From Bacteroidota bacterium (GTDB lineage Bacteria; Bacteroidota; Ignavibacteria; Kryptoniales; JAKASW01): DNA of 64,000 nt. Shown piece after piece: positions 1 to 9,341 of the stretch (position 1 is the first letter of the stretch; each line of letters opens with the position of its first letter). A program made the translations under genes and the position numbers. The notes under the pieces are model-generated. The model worked only from the letters and a program-made list of their open reading frames with translations, made no database searches and was not told the origin of the DNA. Where the stretch lies: contig JAKAMG010000011.1 in assembly GCA_021812985.1 (NCBI GenBank), positions 1 to 64,000 on the forward strand. The letters run 5' to 3'.

Positions 1-1051
1 GCTGCTGGATCATCCCGTGTATGTTGCCCACCGACTTGTTGAACCCGCCGAACAGCTTCCCTATGTCGTCGTCGTTTGTCACCGCCAGACTCACCGTCAG
101 GTCTCCTTCCGAAAACTTGTTCATCTCGTCGAGGATCGACTCAACACTCCTGGACAAATACTCGGACTGCTTTTCGGCGTGAGCCTTGGCAGCATCAGCC
201 TCTCGAGCCGCTTCCTCGGCGGCTTCACCCTTCTGCCTTACTTCCTCCATAGCCTTCTTTATGTTAGAGACCATAACGTTGAAGCTTTTTCCGAGTTTTC
301 CTATTTCGTCTTTTGATGCTATATCCACGGACACGTTCGTGTCACCTCCGGCCACCTTACCGGCAGCCCTCTCAAGTTCGGCGATAGGCTTGCTGAGAAG
401 GCGGGAAACGTATGTGCCGAACAGGACCCCTATCACGAGCGCCCCGATGATTATCCCCAGGAGAAGATTCTTGCTGCTGTTGTAGACGGCGTCGCTCTCG
501 TCGTACGCCTTCTGTCCGTTCGCCTCATGATGACTCGCTATCCGGGCGAGTATGGTATCAACCTGGTCACCGGCCGTCTGACTTTCGTTATGTACCAGAT
601 CGAGGAGTTCCTTACTTTGAGCGCCGGAACCTGTGGACGTCGCGAGGGCAACTATCCTCTCGTTTACCTTCTGATATTCCTTCCACGCAGGCCAGAAATT
701 GGCGAGGAGCTGCTTCCCCTCCTCCGATTGTATCGTCGGCGTCGCTCTGGCAATTTCATCGAGAAGCTTTGATTCATACATCTTCATGTTCTCGATCCTC
801 TTCCTCTTGTCGTCATCCGTCGACGCGAGGACGAGGTTTCTTACAGCTCGCTGGTGTGCTATTAAATGCGCGTTCGCCCCCTTTATGTAAGAAATTCCAA
901 GCGTCTCGTTTTTGTAAAGGTCGTTAAGCATTTCATTGACAACCCCAATGTCTCGTATGCCTATATATCCAACAAGCGCAATAAGGAAGCTCATAATTGC
1001 GGCGCTGAGCATAAGCTTCGCCACGACTCTAAGGTCCCTGAACCAATTCAT
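1..1051 (-). CDS. Methyl-accepting chemotaxis protein, N-terminal part (cut by window edge)
   Basis: Transmembrane chemoreceptor; about 350 residues are visible and the gene continues past position 1. The frame starts at an ATG at 1051 behind a good Shine-Dalgarno (GGAG at 1062-1066). A first membrane helix lies near residues 11-31, followed by a helical periplasmic domain of the four-helix-bundle type (roughly 33-190). A second helix (LLLGIIIGALVIGVLF) leads into a HAMP domain (SKPIAELERAAGKVAGGD) and a second HAMP-like stretch (MNKFSEGDLTVSL). The methyl-accepting signalling hairpin must lie outside the window. A family with HAMP but another output domain cannot be excluded, though the four-helix sensor plus HAMP points to an MCP. 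Confidence 0.8.
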   Translation of the reverse strand, partial: MNWFRDLRVVAKLMLSAAIMSFLIALVGYIGIRDIGVVNEMLNDLYKNETLGISYIKGANAHLIAHQRAVRNLVLASTDDDKRKRIENMKMYESKLLDEIARATPTIQSEEGKQLLANFWPAWKEYQKVNERIVALATSTGSGAQSKELLDLVHNESQTAGDQVDTILARIASHHEANGQKAYDESDAVYNSSKNLLLGIIIGALVIGVLFGTYVSRLLSKPIAELERAAGKVAGGDTNVSVDIASKDEIGKLGKSFNVMVSNIKKAMEEVRQKGEAAEEAAREADAAKAHAEKQSEYLSRSVESILDEMNKFSEGDLTVSLAVTNDDDIGKLFGGFNKSVGNIHGMIQQ

Positions 1052-1574
1052 TTCGTTATTACTCCTTTCGTTTGGTCGATGTGCGCGCTCTCCGCATCTC
1101 TTCTATGTACACGGGCAAGCCGATTCGTATCGGACGCTCAATAAGGACACTCTGCGGGTCGGGTCGGTTCAACTGGCGATGATTCGCTTCCGGACTTGAA
1201 GCGTCTTAAGCCGTGCCGACAGCACCATACTCAGGAGAGGCTGTGGCGAGGAATCCACCTACCCGATCCCTTCCAGACAAACAGCCCCTTTGTCATGGGA
1301 AGAAGTCGATTCCTCACTCAGCTCTCTGAACTGACAATCACAGTGTTGTTGCTACAAATCGCGGTTCACAGACCGTACCACGTTTGCCCTACAACACTAT
1401 TATCGGAGTCACTATCGAGGTATGAAGTAACGGACTTATAATTGTGGATGGCGAGAAACACGGAAAAACACGTAATAATAATTAGGATAGGATCGGCAGG
1501 CCGCGATTGCGACTGTGGATGGAGGGAACTACCAGTGCAGATTGGCTTTCAGGGACATCCCGCATTTCTGCGAT
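1052..1574. other. 523-bp gap without a recognisable gene
   Basis: Lies between the chemoreceptor start and the stop of the response regulator gene, both on the minus strand. The short open frames here have no family-like sequence. It should contain the promoter of the chemoreceptor, but I cannot fix a -35/-10 pair. No strong hairpin follows the response regulator stop; there is only a 4-bp CGCA/TGCG stem near 1560-1572. Confidence 0.5.
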
Positions 1575-2204
1575 TTAGTCTATCAGATCATTCTCGTAGG
1601 CGTACCTGTAAATTTCGACCGAAGTCGCGAGCCCAAGCTTGTCCAGGACTCTTTTGCGGTACGTGCTGATAGTCGCGGGACTTAGATTCAGCTTTCTCGA
1701 GATTTCGTCCCTGGTTTTCCCTGAGGCTATAAGCACCATGATTTCAAGCTCCCTGTCGGACAAATCTTCATGCGGTCGGGGTCCCACTCCCATGACCGCG
1801 TTGTTCGCCAGGACCTCTCCCAGCGAAGGAGGGATATACATCTTCCCCGAATGGACGGTCCTTATCGCGCCGGCGAGATACCGACCGGCAGTATCCTTGC
1901 ACATGTAGCCGAGGGCTCCTGCCTGGATTGCCCTCACTCCATATCTATTTTCAGGATGCATACTTAGGACAAGCACGCGGGCCTTGTAGCTGCGCCTGAG
2001 GTCTTTCAGCAGTTCGATGCCGTTCCTGTCGGGGAGAGAAATGTCGAGTATTACGACATCGACATTGTTCTTTTCGAGAACCGCCAGAGCACCCGCGGCG
2101 TCGCCCGCCTCCGCTACGACTCTAAGATCCGGCTCCTGCTCTATTATCATCTTCAGTCCCTCACGTATCATCGTGTGGTCGTCCACAATTCCGATGTTAA
2201 TCAT
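1575..2204 (-). CDS. NarL/FixJ-type response regulator
   Basis: DNA-binding response regulator of 209 residues, the normal length for the family. An N-terminal receiver domain (1-120) has the acidic pair D8-D9, the phospho-acceptor D54 (VVILDISLPD) and a conserved lysine near GYMCKD. A LuxR-type helix-turn-helix follows (about 145-205: LSDRELEIMVLIASGKTRDE, then SPATISTYRKRVLDKLGL). It lies 27 bp downstream of the histidine kinase gene (2232-4022) and is presumably its partner. Targets cannot be read from the sequence. Confidence 0.93.
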   Translation of the reverse strand: MINIGIVDDHTMIREGLKMIIEQEPDLRVVAEAGDAAGALAVLEKNNVDVVILDISLPDRNGIELLKDLRRSYKARVLVLSMHPENRYGVRAIQAGALGYMCKDTAGRYLAGAIRTVHSGKMYIPPSLGEVLANNAVMGVGPRPHEDLSDRELEIMVLIASGKTRDEISRKLNLSPATISTYRKRVLDKLGLATSVEIYRYAYENDLID

Positions 2205-2231
2205 AGATCGTCCTTCTGTTGTTTGAAAATT

Positions 2232-2921
2232 CTAGGCGCTCAAGCTGACTTCCACAAAGGAGCCTGAATCGGCGTTGCGCCCGATGGCAAAACTCCCGCC
2301 GACGCTTACAGCCCGCTCCCTCATCCCAAGGATACCGAGAGACTTCATGTCACCGATGTCTTCATCGGTAATGCCGCTCCCGTTATCGGTTACGCGCAGT
2401 TTGACTTCACCATTGCGTTTTGTGAGGAAGACATCCATTCTGGTGGCCCCGGAGTGCCGCATCACGTTTGTAAAGGCCTCCTGGAAAATCCTGTAGAGCG
2501 AAGTCGCCTTCTCTTTGTCCATCTTGAGCCGGGCTGACGTGAAATGCAGCTTGCATTTGATACCGGTCCGCTTGAGCGCTTGCTCCGCGTACCATCTTAT
2601 CGCCTGCGGGAGTCCCATCTCGTCCAGGACTTCCGGCCGGAGACGAGTGACAAGGTCCTTCACCTTCGCCATCATCGCGTCGGTATAACCGTAAAGTTTC
2701 TCTATCTCCACCGATTGATCCCGCACGAATTGCGAGGAGCCGTGATCGGACAGCTTTCGGCTGACAACTGATAGGCCGAGCTTCAGCGCGGTCAGGTCCT
2801 GGCCGAGCTCGTCATGGATCTCGCGCGATATCGAGGTGCGCTCATCCTCCCTCGCAGTCTGCAGATTTGCCGCGAAGGCCCTGACCTGATCGCTAAGCTC
2901 GGAAGCACGTGCCTCAGCCTC
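2232..2921 (-). CDS. Histidine kinase, catalytic half (downstream of an in-frame TAG)
   Basis: Encodes the HisKA_3 dimerisation/phosphoacceptor domain and the HATPase domain of a NarX/LiaS-type kinase. The H-box reads SREIHDELGQDLTALKL. The ATP site shows the N box (EAFTNVMRHSG), DNGSGI and LGILGMRER. The frame is continuous with the sensor half at 2922-4022 and separated from it only by one amber codon at 2922-2924. I see no ATG, GTG or TTG between that stop and the H-box; the first GTG in frame (2726) lies beyond the phospho-acceptor histidine. Independent translation would therefore give a kinase without its histidine. Either the gene is broken, the stop is read through, or the base is a sequence error. 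Confidence 0.8.
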   Translation of the reverse strand, partial: EAEARASELSDQVRAFAANLQTAREDERTSISREIHDELGQDLTALKLGLSVVSRKLSDHGSSQFVRDQSVEIEKLYGYTDAMMAKVKDLVTRLRPEVLDEMGLPQAIRWYAEQALKRTGIKCKLHFTSARLKMDKEKATSLYRIFQEAFTNVMRHSGATRMDVFLTKRNGEVKLRVTDNGSGITDEDIGDMKSLGILGMRERAVSVGGSFAIGRNADSGSFVEVSLSA

Positions 2922-4022
2922 CTATCTCCCGGTGATCTCCATAATGAACCCCCGGGCGCCCGCGAACCTTCCATCCTGGTACAATGGCTTTATATGCACC
3001 GCTCCCCATTTTGTATCTCCAGACTCGGTATTGAACCTGCATTCAAAGGCTCCCGCTCCCCCCCGCTCAACCGACGCGAGTTCGCTCCTTACATTCTCGA
3101 GATCTTCAGGATGGATCAGCGCCAAAAGATTCATCCCTGAGACCTCCGAAGCAGCAGATCCAAACGATTTCCCGAAGGATGGGCTCACGTACGTAAGGAC
3201 CCCCCGCCTGTCGAGTGAAAAAATCACCTCGTCGATCGATTCGACTAGGTCGCGGTACATTTCTCGCGACCTTTCAAGCTCCTGCTCCGCCTGAATTCTT
3301 TCCGTTATGTCTATCCCGACGCCGCCAATATTAATCTTACCGTCTGCGCCCGGTATCGGAAACTTGATGGCGGCATGATACGCCGCCCTCCCACCCGATA
3401 GGTTTAGCGTCGTAACTCCTTCTAGCGGGCGAGCAGTCTGAAGGACCAAACGATCTTCGCGCTCAATTTTCTCCGCAGTCTCGGGAGACCAGATTTCATA
3501 CACTGTCTTGCTGAGCGGATCGAATCCTTCCTCCAGATATGTCTTGTAGGCCTTGTTCGTAAACATGAACCTCATATCCTTGTCCTTGATCCATGCCGCC
3601 GCCGGAAGATGATTCATGAAGGCTTCGAAGAGCGATCTGTACTTCTTCTCGCTCTCGCGAAGTTCATCCGCATTCGCCTGCAGCGCCTCCAGATCGCGGC
3701 GTCTGTTCGAGCATTGACGGAAGAAGAGCACACCCAGAAACCAAATGAGAGCGGATGTTGACCAGAGAACTATCAGAGTAATTGTGGCGAGATCGAACGC
3801 GGCATAAGAGACGCCTCGCGCAGCTTGTAAGTCACGATCGAGACAAACGGCAAGCGCCGCCGTCAAAAGTATTGCGAGCGAATTCTTTCTGTCCGGAAAC
3901 AAAGCTCGCGGAATACCCGGACGCTTTCGATTCGGATACATGAATTTTAACAGCCCTGTTTTTCTATTGACAAATGCGATGTCAACCCGCTCGTGATGGC
4001 CTTCAATCCACGATACAGGCAC
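2922..4022 (-). CDS. Histidine kinase, membrane/PAS sensor half (ends at in-frame TAG)
   Basis: 366 residues from a GTG at 4022; an ATG at 3941 (residue 28) is an alternative start. Two membrane helices (about 47-64 and 75-102) are followed by a short coiled linker (SEKKYRSLFEAF) and two PAS domains (about 118-236 and 248-366). The second ends at the usual junction motif EITGR. The next codon is TAG, after which the same frame continues with EAEARASELSD and the kinase core. Such PAS-HisKA_3 proteins are normally one chain. Partner regulator: 1575-2204. Confidence 0.8.
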   Translation of the reverse strand: MPVSWIEGHHERVDIAFVNRKTGLLKFMYPNRKRPGIPRALFPDRKNSLAILLTAALAVCLDRDLQAARGVSYAAFDLATITLIVLWSTSALIWFLGVLFFRQCSNRRRDLEALQANADELRESEKKYRSLFEAFMNHLPAAAWIKDKDMRFMFTNKAYKTYLEEGFDPLSKTVYEIWSPETAEKIEREDRLVLQTARPLEGVTTLNLSGGRAAYHAAIKFPIPGADGKINIGGVGIDITERIQAEQELERSREMYRDLVESIDEVIFSLDRRGVLTYVSPSFGKSFGSAASEVSGMNLLALIHPEDLENVRSELASVERGGAGAFECRFNTESGDTKWGAVHIKPLYQDGRFAGARGFIMEITGR

Positions 4023-4580
4023 GACACGGTACCCGGATCAAAACGGGAAATAGTCCTGACACGCAACTCCCCTTTATCCCGGAACACGACTTAAACACTA
4101 TCACCAAGTTTGACAAAATGACCACCCCGAACTACGACGCTTCTGTACCCGAACTCAGGAAGGGCGGCAACATCTAACGTCAGCGTTATTTTATCTCTTC
4201 GGACTATAAACTTCAAGAAAACTCCCATCTTTTTTTTCAAACCCTTACTTTTTCATCATCGCCTGAGTAGTGCGAAGACAATCACGAGTGAAGGGTTTCT
4301 GCCAGGAACGTTCGCTTCCCCCAATTTCGACGATTCCGAGACGTTTCGCCGTCTCCCGCAACTTGTCCGGCCGCTCCCAGATATAGGAAGTCTACCCCAG
4401 ATCAAAGCTCAGCTATCCGCTTTCCAGGATGTTTGATTTCACATCTCGCGTACTGACCAGCGTATCAAGAATTCGGGATCTCAATTCCAAACTCTTCGGT
4501 AATTGAGCCCTTTCTCCTTTTTTGCATTTGTCTTTTCCCGTCACGTTCCATAATATTTCCCAATCAAAAAGGAATAAGAA
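4023..4580. other. 558-bp gap with coding-like remnants on the minus strand
   Basis: No intact gene. On the minus strand, 4391 to 4245 is open for 48 codons, ends in TAA and looks protein-like (WERPDKLRETAKRLGIVEIG). It has a TAG immediately upstream and no good start. A second frame from an ATG near 4550 runs about 28 codons (KGSITEEFGIEIPNS) to a stop. These could be pieces of a decayed gene; the evidence is weak. The plus-strand promoter of the deaminase gene should lie at the right end. Confidence 0.35.
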
Positions 4581-5027
4581 ATGTCACATACCAGAGTCGA
4601 CTGGTTCAATTACTTCATGTCAATAGCGGAGCAGGTGTCAACGAGGAGCACGTGCGACCGCAAGAACGTGGGCGCTGTCATAGTGCGCGACAAAGTGATT
4701 CTCTCCACGGGATATAACGGGAGTCTGCGAGGCGCGCCGCATTGCGACGACGCCGGTCACGACATGGAAAATGGGCACTGCGTCCGGACTGTCCACGCTG
4801 AGGCAAACGCGGTTGCGCAGGCGGCGAAGAACGGGGTCAACATCAACAATTCTGAGATATACGTCACGGCCTCCCCCTGCCTGACCTGCTTCAAGCTCAT
4901 AGCAAATTCAGGGATCAGCACAGTTTACTACAAGGAATTCTACCGCGACGAGAGGATAAAGAGATACGCTGACGAAGCGGGTGTCAAGCTCGTTTACATG
5001 GGAGAATCAAACGCGAAGGAAGGCTGA
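4581..5027 (+). CDS. Deoxycytidylate (dCMP) deaminase family protein
   Basis: Zinc-dependent deaminase of 148 residues, normal for bacterial dCMP deaminases (ComEB type), which make dUMP for thymidylate synthesis. The zinc/catalytic motif HAEANA is at 72-77 (H72, E74), with the second ligand pair SPCLTC (C100, C103). Further cysteines and histidines near 55-67 (HCDDAGHDMENGHC) match the second metal site of this family. The start ATG follows an AAGGA Shine-Dalgarno. It stands alone on the plus strand and ends 6 bp before the convergent agmatine deiminase gene. A general cytidine/deoxycytidylate deaminase is the only serious alternative. Confidence 0.92.
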   Translation: MSHTRVDWFNYFMSIAEQVSTRSTCDRKNVGAVIVRDKVILSTGYNGSLRGAPHCDDAGHDMENGHCVRTVHAEANAVAQAAKNGVNINNSEIYVTASPCLTCFKLIANSGISTVYYKEFYRDERIKRYADEAGVKLVYMGESNAKEG

Positions 5028-5033
5028 ACCGCC

Positions 5034-6086
5034 TCAGCGCGCCGGCTGTTCATGAGTGAGACAGTGGAGCGTACCAAGCCCCCACACGAGGTCGAGTGCG
5101 TGTATCCCCATCACGGCCCGGTCGGTGACAAGTTCAGATATTATGCCAAGCGCTGTCCTGTCGCTCGGGTCATTGAAGGTGGGCACTATCACCGCGGCGT
5201 TTGACATATACAGGTTCGCATAGCTCGCCGGGAGCCTCTGCCCCTTGAAGATGACCGGCTCAGGCATTGGGAGATAAACGACATCGGGCTTCGACCCGTC
5301 TTCGAGCCTGAAATCCTGAGCTCTCTCCCTGTTCTCCTCGAGGGGGATGTAGTTGTCGTCCTTCTCATTTCGCTCCTGCACGAGAAGAAGCGTTCGCGCG
5401 TCGACGAACCTGCACAGATCATCGACGTGGCCGTGTGTGTCGTCGCCCGCAATCCCCTTTCCAAGCCAGAGGACGTTCGACATACCGAGGTACTCTCTGA
5501 AAACTCCTTCGTAGTCCTTCTTTCCGAATCCGGGATTTCGAGTCTGAGTTTTCTCATCCAGAAGACATTCCTCCGTCGTCAGGAGTGTGCCCTTACCGTT
5601 GTAGTCGATCGAGCCCCCTTCCAGAACGACGTGATGACCGTTGTGCGTCGGCACGGTCGAGCTGATCCCCAGTTTCTTTGAAATGAACGCGGGCAGTTTC
5701 TGGTCCTTCTTGTGGTTCGGATATTTGGCCCAGCCGTTGAACTTGAAGTTTACCTGGACGACGCCGTCGGAGTTCTTGATGAACTGGGGCCCCGAGTCAC
5801 GCGTCCACCCGCGGTCGCTCTTCATGACGAAAAACTCGACGTTCGAGGTGTCCACGTTCGCAGATTTCAGAACCCTGCGCGCCTCGCCCTCATGCGTCTT
5901 CGACTCGACTACGATCCTTACCTTCTCGCCGGCAGAAATGCGCCTCACGATTTCAGCGTAGACCCAGGGTATTGGCGTAAATTTGCCCGGCCAATCGCTC
6001 TTGTTGTGGGGCCAGCCGAGCCAGGTCGCCTCGTGCTTTTCCCACTCGGCCGGAAGACGCCGGCTCATCCGCGCTTCACGGCTCAT
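5034..6086 (-). CDS. aguA: Agmatine deiminase
   Basis: Hydrolyses agmatine to N-carbamoylputrescine and ammonia, the first of two steps from agmatine to putrescine. About 350 residues. Family landmarks: RRLPAEWEKHEATWLGWPHN near the N-terminus, TRDSGPQF, EGGSIDYNGKGTLL, GDDTHGHVDD and the catalytic cysteine near the C-terminus (GTLHCLTHEQPAR). The open frame extends far upstream, but that part is a shadow of the amidase gene. I chose the ATG at 6086 (AAAAGG seven bases upstream); ATGs at 6092 and 6068 are possible. The start overlaps the stop of the upstream amidase gene, so the two are translationally coupled. Confidence 0.93.
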   Translation of the reverse strand: MSREARMSRRLPAEWEKHEATWLGWPHNKSDWPGKFTPIPWVYAEIVRRISAGEKVRIVVESKTHEGEARRVLKSANVDTSNVEFFVMKSDRGWTRDSGPQFIKNSDGVVQVNFKFNGWAKYPNHKKDQKLPAFISKKLGISSTVPTHNGHHVVLEGGSIDYNGKGTLLTTEECLLDEKTQTRNPGFGKKDYEGVFREYLGMSNVLWLGKGIAGDDTHGHVDDLCRFVDARTLLLVQERNEKDDNYIPLEENRERAQDFRLEDGSKPDVVYLPMPEPVIFKGQRLPASYANLYMSNAAVIVPTFNDPSDRTALGIISELVTDRAVMGIHALDLVWGLGTLHCLTHEQPAR

Positions 6087-6987
6087 CGTCATACCTTTTC
6101 GTGATTCCCTGGTACGAATCGATCCTTCTGTCGCGGAGGAATGGCCAGTTCTGACGGATGTACTCGATTCTCCCTGCGTCGACCTCAGCGAGAAGCACTT
6201 CTTCCTTATCGACTGAAGCGGTAGCGATGAGCTTTCCCTGGGGATCGGCAACGAATGACTGCCCCCAGAACTCAATCCCTGCGGCCGACTCGCTTTGCCT
6301 TTCGAGCCCCACGCGATTGACGGCGGCCACATAGACTCCGTTCGCCACCGCGTGTCCGCGCTGAATTGTCTGCCATGATTCAAACTGCGCCTTTCCATGT
6401 TCCGCCTTCTCATGCGGATGCCAGCCGATTGCGGTTGGATAAAAGAGAACACTCGCTCCCTTCAGGGCGGTCAGGCGCGCCGCCTCAGGATACCACTGGT
6501 CCCAGCAGATCAGCGTCCCTATCTCTCCGCGCTTCGTTCTGAAGGATTTGTAACCGAGGTCACCAGGCGTGAAATAAAACTTCTCATAAAACGCAGGATC
6601 GTCAGGTATGTGCATCTTTCTGTATACCCCCATCAGCTCGCCGTCCGCGTCAATGACCGCCGCAGTGTTATGGTACACTCCCATCGCCCGCTTCTCGAAC
6701 AGCGGGACCACGACGGCAACCTTATGTCTCTTGGCGACCTTGGAAATGGCCTGGGTAGACGGCCCGGGAAGCGTCTCCGCGAAACCGAAGTATTTTATGT
6801 CCTCGCTCTGGCAGAAATATTCGGACCTAAAGAGCTCGGGGAGGCATAACACGTCGGCGCCATCCCTCGCGCCCTTTTCGATCATCGAGACTGCCTTTTT
6901 CAAATTCGCGTCTGGGTCTTTGCCGATCCGCATCTGAAGGAGCCCGATCGTAAATTTGCCGGCGGTGAAGGGGGTCTTCTGTTTCAT
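6076..6987 (-). CDS. aguB: N-carbamoylputrescine amidase
   Basis: Nitrilase-superfamily amidohydrolase that turns N-carbamoylputrescine into putrescine, CO2 and ammonia. 303 residues, normal length. The catalytic triad is visible: E51 (LPELF), K124 (YRKMHIPDDP) and C161 (LICWDQWYPEAAR). The C-terminal part has the family sequence ANGVYVAAVNRVG and EFWGQSFVADP. The gene immediately precedes and overlaps aguA, which gives the specificity. No arginine decarboxylase of the PvlArgDC or SpeA type is next to it, so the agmatine source is not explained in this window. Confidence 0.95.
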   Translation of the reverse strand: MKQKTPFTAGKFTIGLLQMRIGKDPDANLKKAVSMIEKGARDGADVLCLPELFRSEYFCQSEDIKYFGFAETLPGPSTQAISKVAKRHKVAVVVPLFEKRAMGVYHNTAAVIDADGELMGVYRKMHIPDDPAFYEKFYFTPGDLGYKSFRTKRGEIGTLICWDQWYPEAARLTALKGASVLFYPTAIGWHPHEKAEHGKAQFESWQTIQRGHAVANGVYVAAVNRVGLERQSESAAGIEFWGQSFVADPQGKLIATASVDKEEVLLAEVDAGRIEYIRQNWPFLRDRRIDSYQGITKRYDDEP

Positions 6988-7140
6988 TTAAAAAGTCTCC
7001 GTTCTTAAAAAACCGAGTCTAAGATACGAAATTACTCCGAAAGAACGACGTTTGGGGATCGGCGAGGAGGAGACAGCGGTTCATGAAAGCTACGCGGCGA
7101 GTGAGCGCTCGACGACCGGCCACTCCGGAGTCATGAGCCT

Positions 7141-7773
7141 CTAACTAAGCCTCGCCCTCATCGCGGAGGCTTCGGCGTAGTCGGTCACAGTAACGCCGAG
7201 GTCCTTCAGTATTCCGTCGCTGATGTCATATATCCAGCCATGGACGTTGAGTTCCGCTCCGCTCTTCCATGCTTCCTTCACGAAGGTCGTCTGACAGACG
7301 TTCCAGACTTGTTCCTTAACGTTCAACTCGCAAAGAAGCCTGTGGCGCTCGGACTCATCTGACTTCGCGTCGAGAACCGAGTGGTGCTGGCGGTAAATTT
7401 CCCTTATGTGCTGAATCCAGTTGTCCATCAGCCCATGATTCTCTCCGCTCAGCGCCGCCCTAACGCCGCCGCATCCGTAGTGACCGCAGACAATTATATG
7501 CTTGACCTTGAGCACATCGACTGCGAACTGGATTACCGAGAGACAGTTGAGGTCGGAGTGGACGACGAGGTTGGCTATGTTCCTGTGGACGAATATTTCG
7601 CCGGGCGCGAGGTCGACAATTTCAGTTGCCGGCACGCGGCTGTCCGAACAGCCGATCCACAGGTATTGAGGAGTCTGCTGATGCGAGAGCCTGGAGAAGA
7701 ACTCGGGATCCTTCTCCTTAATTCCGGCGGCCCACTCTCGGTTCCTATCGAAAAGATTCTTTAGTGTTCTCAC
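7141..7773 (-). CDS. Beta-class carbonic anhydrase
   Basis: Reversible hydration of CO2 to bicarbonate, cytoplasmic. 210 residues. Zinc ligands and the catalytic dyad are in place: C42 and D44 in CSDSRVPA, then H98 and C101 in CGHYGCGG. The HRNIAN motif is also present. It lies 5 bp after the PLP decarboxylase gene in the same direction and is probably co-transcribed with it. Confidence 0.95.
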   Translation of the reverse strand: MRTLKNLFDRNREWAAGIKEKDPEFFSRLSHQQTPQYLWIGCSDSRVPATEIVDLAPGEIFVHRNIANLVVHSDLNCLSVIQFAVDVLKVKHIIVCGHYGCGGVRAALSGENHGLMDNWIQHIREIYRQHHSVLDAKSDESERHRLLCELNVKEQVWNVCQTTFVKEAWKSGAELNVHGWIYDISDGILKDLGVTVTDYAEASAMRARLS

Positions 7774-7778
7774 ATGAG

Positions 7779-9257
7779 TTACTGTTTATTTGAAAAGTTT
7801 CTGCCCGACACTACAGACTGGGTTGCCTTGTCAAGTATCTTCCAAATGCGTCCGATCCACTCATTGTGCTCAGGTTTCATCAGCACCGATCTGAGGCAGG
7901 TAATTGTGTCCGCATCTTTCTCCATCCCCGCAGATTCGATATCTAAGAACGAAGCGGGGAGCTCAGCGAGCGCGAGGTGGAGATTGTTCCTGGCCGCCTC
8001 GTCAAATATGGCCCGGGATAATTCGGACGCTCTCTTCACGCTCGCCGCCTTCGGCGCCCATACCACTATGTCGAGTTCCGGCCTGAACGGCGTCATGAAT
8101 CTTCCATCCGCTTCGAGCCTTGCGTGAAAATCGAGGGCAGCGCTGCGGCATTTGCCGAGGGAAGCGGCAAACTCACCCCCCTTGGTGAGCGGAAGAAGTT
8201 TTTGAGTCGCCCAAAGCCCGACCGCCGACGCCCCCGCCCGCGAGCACTCGAGACTTATCTCACCAAGATGAAGCTCTTCGGACGTGAAGTATGTGTAAGG
8301 CGAATCGTGCCTGTAAAAGCGCGCGACCGATGGATCTTTGAAGATGACGCAACCGCAGGCATAAGGCTGCAGGCCGTGCTTGTGAGGGTCGACGACTATC
8401 GAATCAGCCTGGCTTATACTATCGAACACCTCCCTCGCATCCGCCGACAAATTGTCCGCAAGGACATAGTAACCGCCGTAAGCCGAGTCGACGTGCAGTC
8501 TGAAATTATAACGTTCCCTCAGCCGCAGAAGTTCAGGAAGAGGGTCCAGTGCTCCGACCGCCGTTGTTCCGACCGTCGCCACCACAGTTCCCACCTCTCC
8601 CGGGTCGAGTAATCGTTCCAGAGAGCGCGGATCCATCCGCCCTCGATTGTCGCAGGGAACCGACTCGAATTCAAGTCCGAGAACAGCGCTTATACGCGAA
8701 TGAGTATAGTGGGCCTGTTCAGAAGCCACGATCTTCTTTCCGGGGCTCAGTTGTCCCGCGACCCAGAGGGCTTCCATGTTCGCCATCGTCCCTCCGCCGG
8801 TTAGGTGGCCGAGATGTTTTGCCCAGCCGAACATGCGCGCGATTTCAGCGACCGCTTCCTTCTCCATCCTGGAACTCGCCCTCCCGCCGTCGAGGGCATG
8901 ATTGTTTGGGTTTATCCACATCGACAACATGTAAGCGGTCCGCGCGATGGGGTGAGGAGGCTTGAGCATCTGCCCGGCATAGAGAGGGTGGAAATACGGA
9001 TAGTTGTCATTCATCCGCGCGGCAACTTCGCGCATTACTCTTGTGAAGTCGGACTTCTTCCCAATTCGCGTCTGCACGGCCGGGAGCTCCCGGAATGATT
9101 CTTCGAGCTGTCCGAGAGATGAAAGTAGAACATCTACGGACTCTCTCTCAAAAAGGCGACGACCTCCGCGGATAACGGGCCTTACTCCCGCTTTGCCCCC
9201 CCGCATATTCGCCACTGGTCTCTTCTTCGCTTTTACTCTTGTCAGCTTCTTCGACAC
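7779..9257 (-). CDS. Group II pyridoxal-phosphate-dependent decarboxylase
   Basis: Amino-acid decarboxylase-type fold (AADC/glutamate/diaminobutyrate decarboxylase superfamily), 492 residues, starting at GTG 9257. The PLP lysine is K293 in [32 protein letters not shown] and the INPNNH segment near 115-120 are family landmarks. The substrate cannot be read from sequence; aromatic amino acids, glutamate, aspartate or 2,4-diaminobutyrate are all found in this superfamily. Its place between the putrescine genes and carbonic anhydrase suggests amine metabolism, which is inference. The N-terminal 35 residues are very basic and may be an extension. Confidence 0.88.
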   Translation of the reverse strand: MSKKLTRVKAKKRPVANMRGGKAGVRPVIRGGRRLFERESVDVLLSSLGQLEESFRELPAVQTRIGKKSDFTRVMREVAARMNDNYPYFHPLYAGQMLKPPHPIARTAYMLSMWINPNNHALDGGRASSRMEKEAVAEIARMFGWAKHLGHLTGGGTMANMEALWVAGQLSPGKKIVASEQAHYTHSRISAVLGLEFESVPCDNRGRMDPRSLERLLDPGEVGTVVATVGTTAVGALDPLPELLRLRERYNFRLHVDSAYGGYYVLADNLSADAREVFDSISQADSIVVDPHKHGLQPYACGCVIFKDPSVARFYRHDSPYTYFTSEELHLGEISLECSRAGASAVGLWATQKLLPLTKGGEFAASLGKCRSAALDFHARLEADGRFMTPFRPELDIVVWAPKAASVKRASELSRAIFDEAARNNLHLALAELPASFLDIESAGMEKDADTITCLRSVLMKPEHNEWIGRIWKILDKATQSVVSGRNFSNKQ

Positions 9258-9341
9258 GTGGATTACCTCAGCACTTTTGTGATTCGAGATGCGAGCGCAT
9301 TCCTGAATTTAAGAGGGTCATGCAGGTCCTGGCGCAGCGCC

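Noticed and set aside
6087..6452. N-terminal extension of agmatine deiminase
   Set aside because: The extra 122 codons lie on top of the amidase gene in another frame and match nothing in the family.
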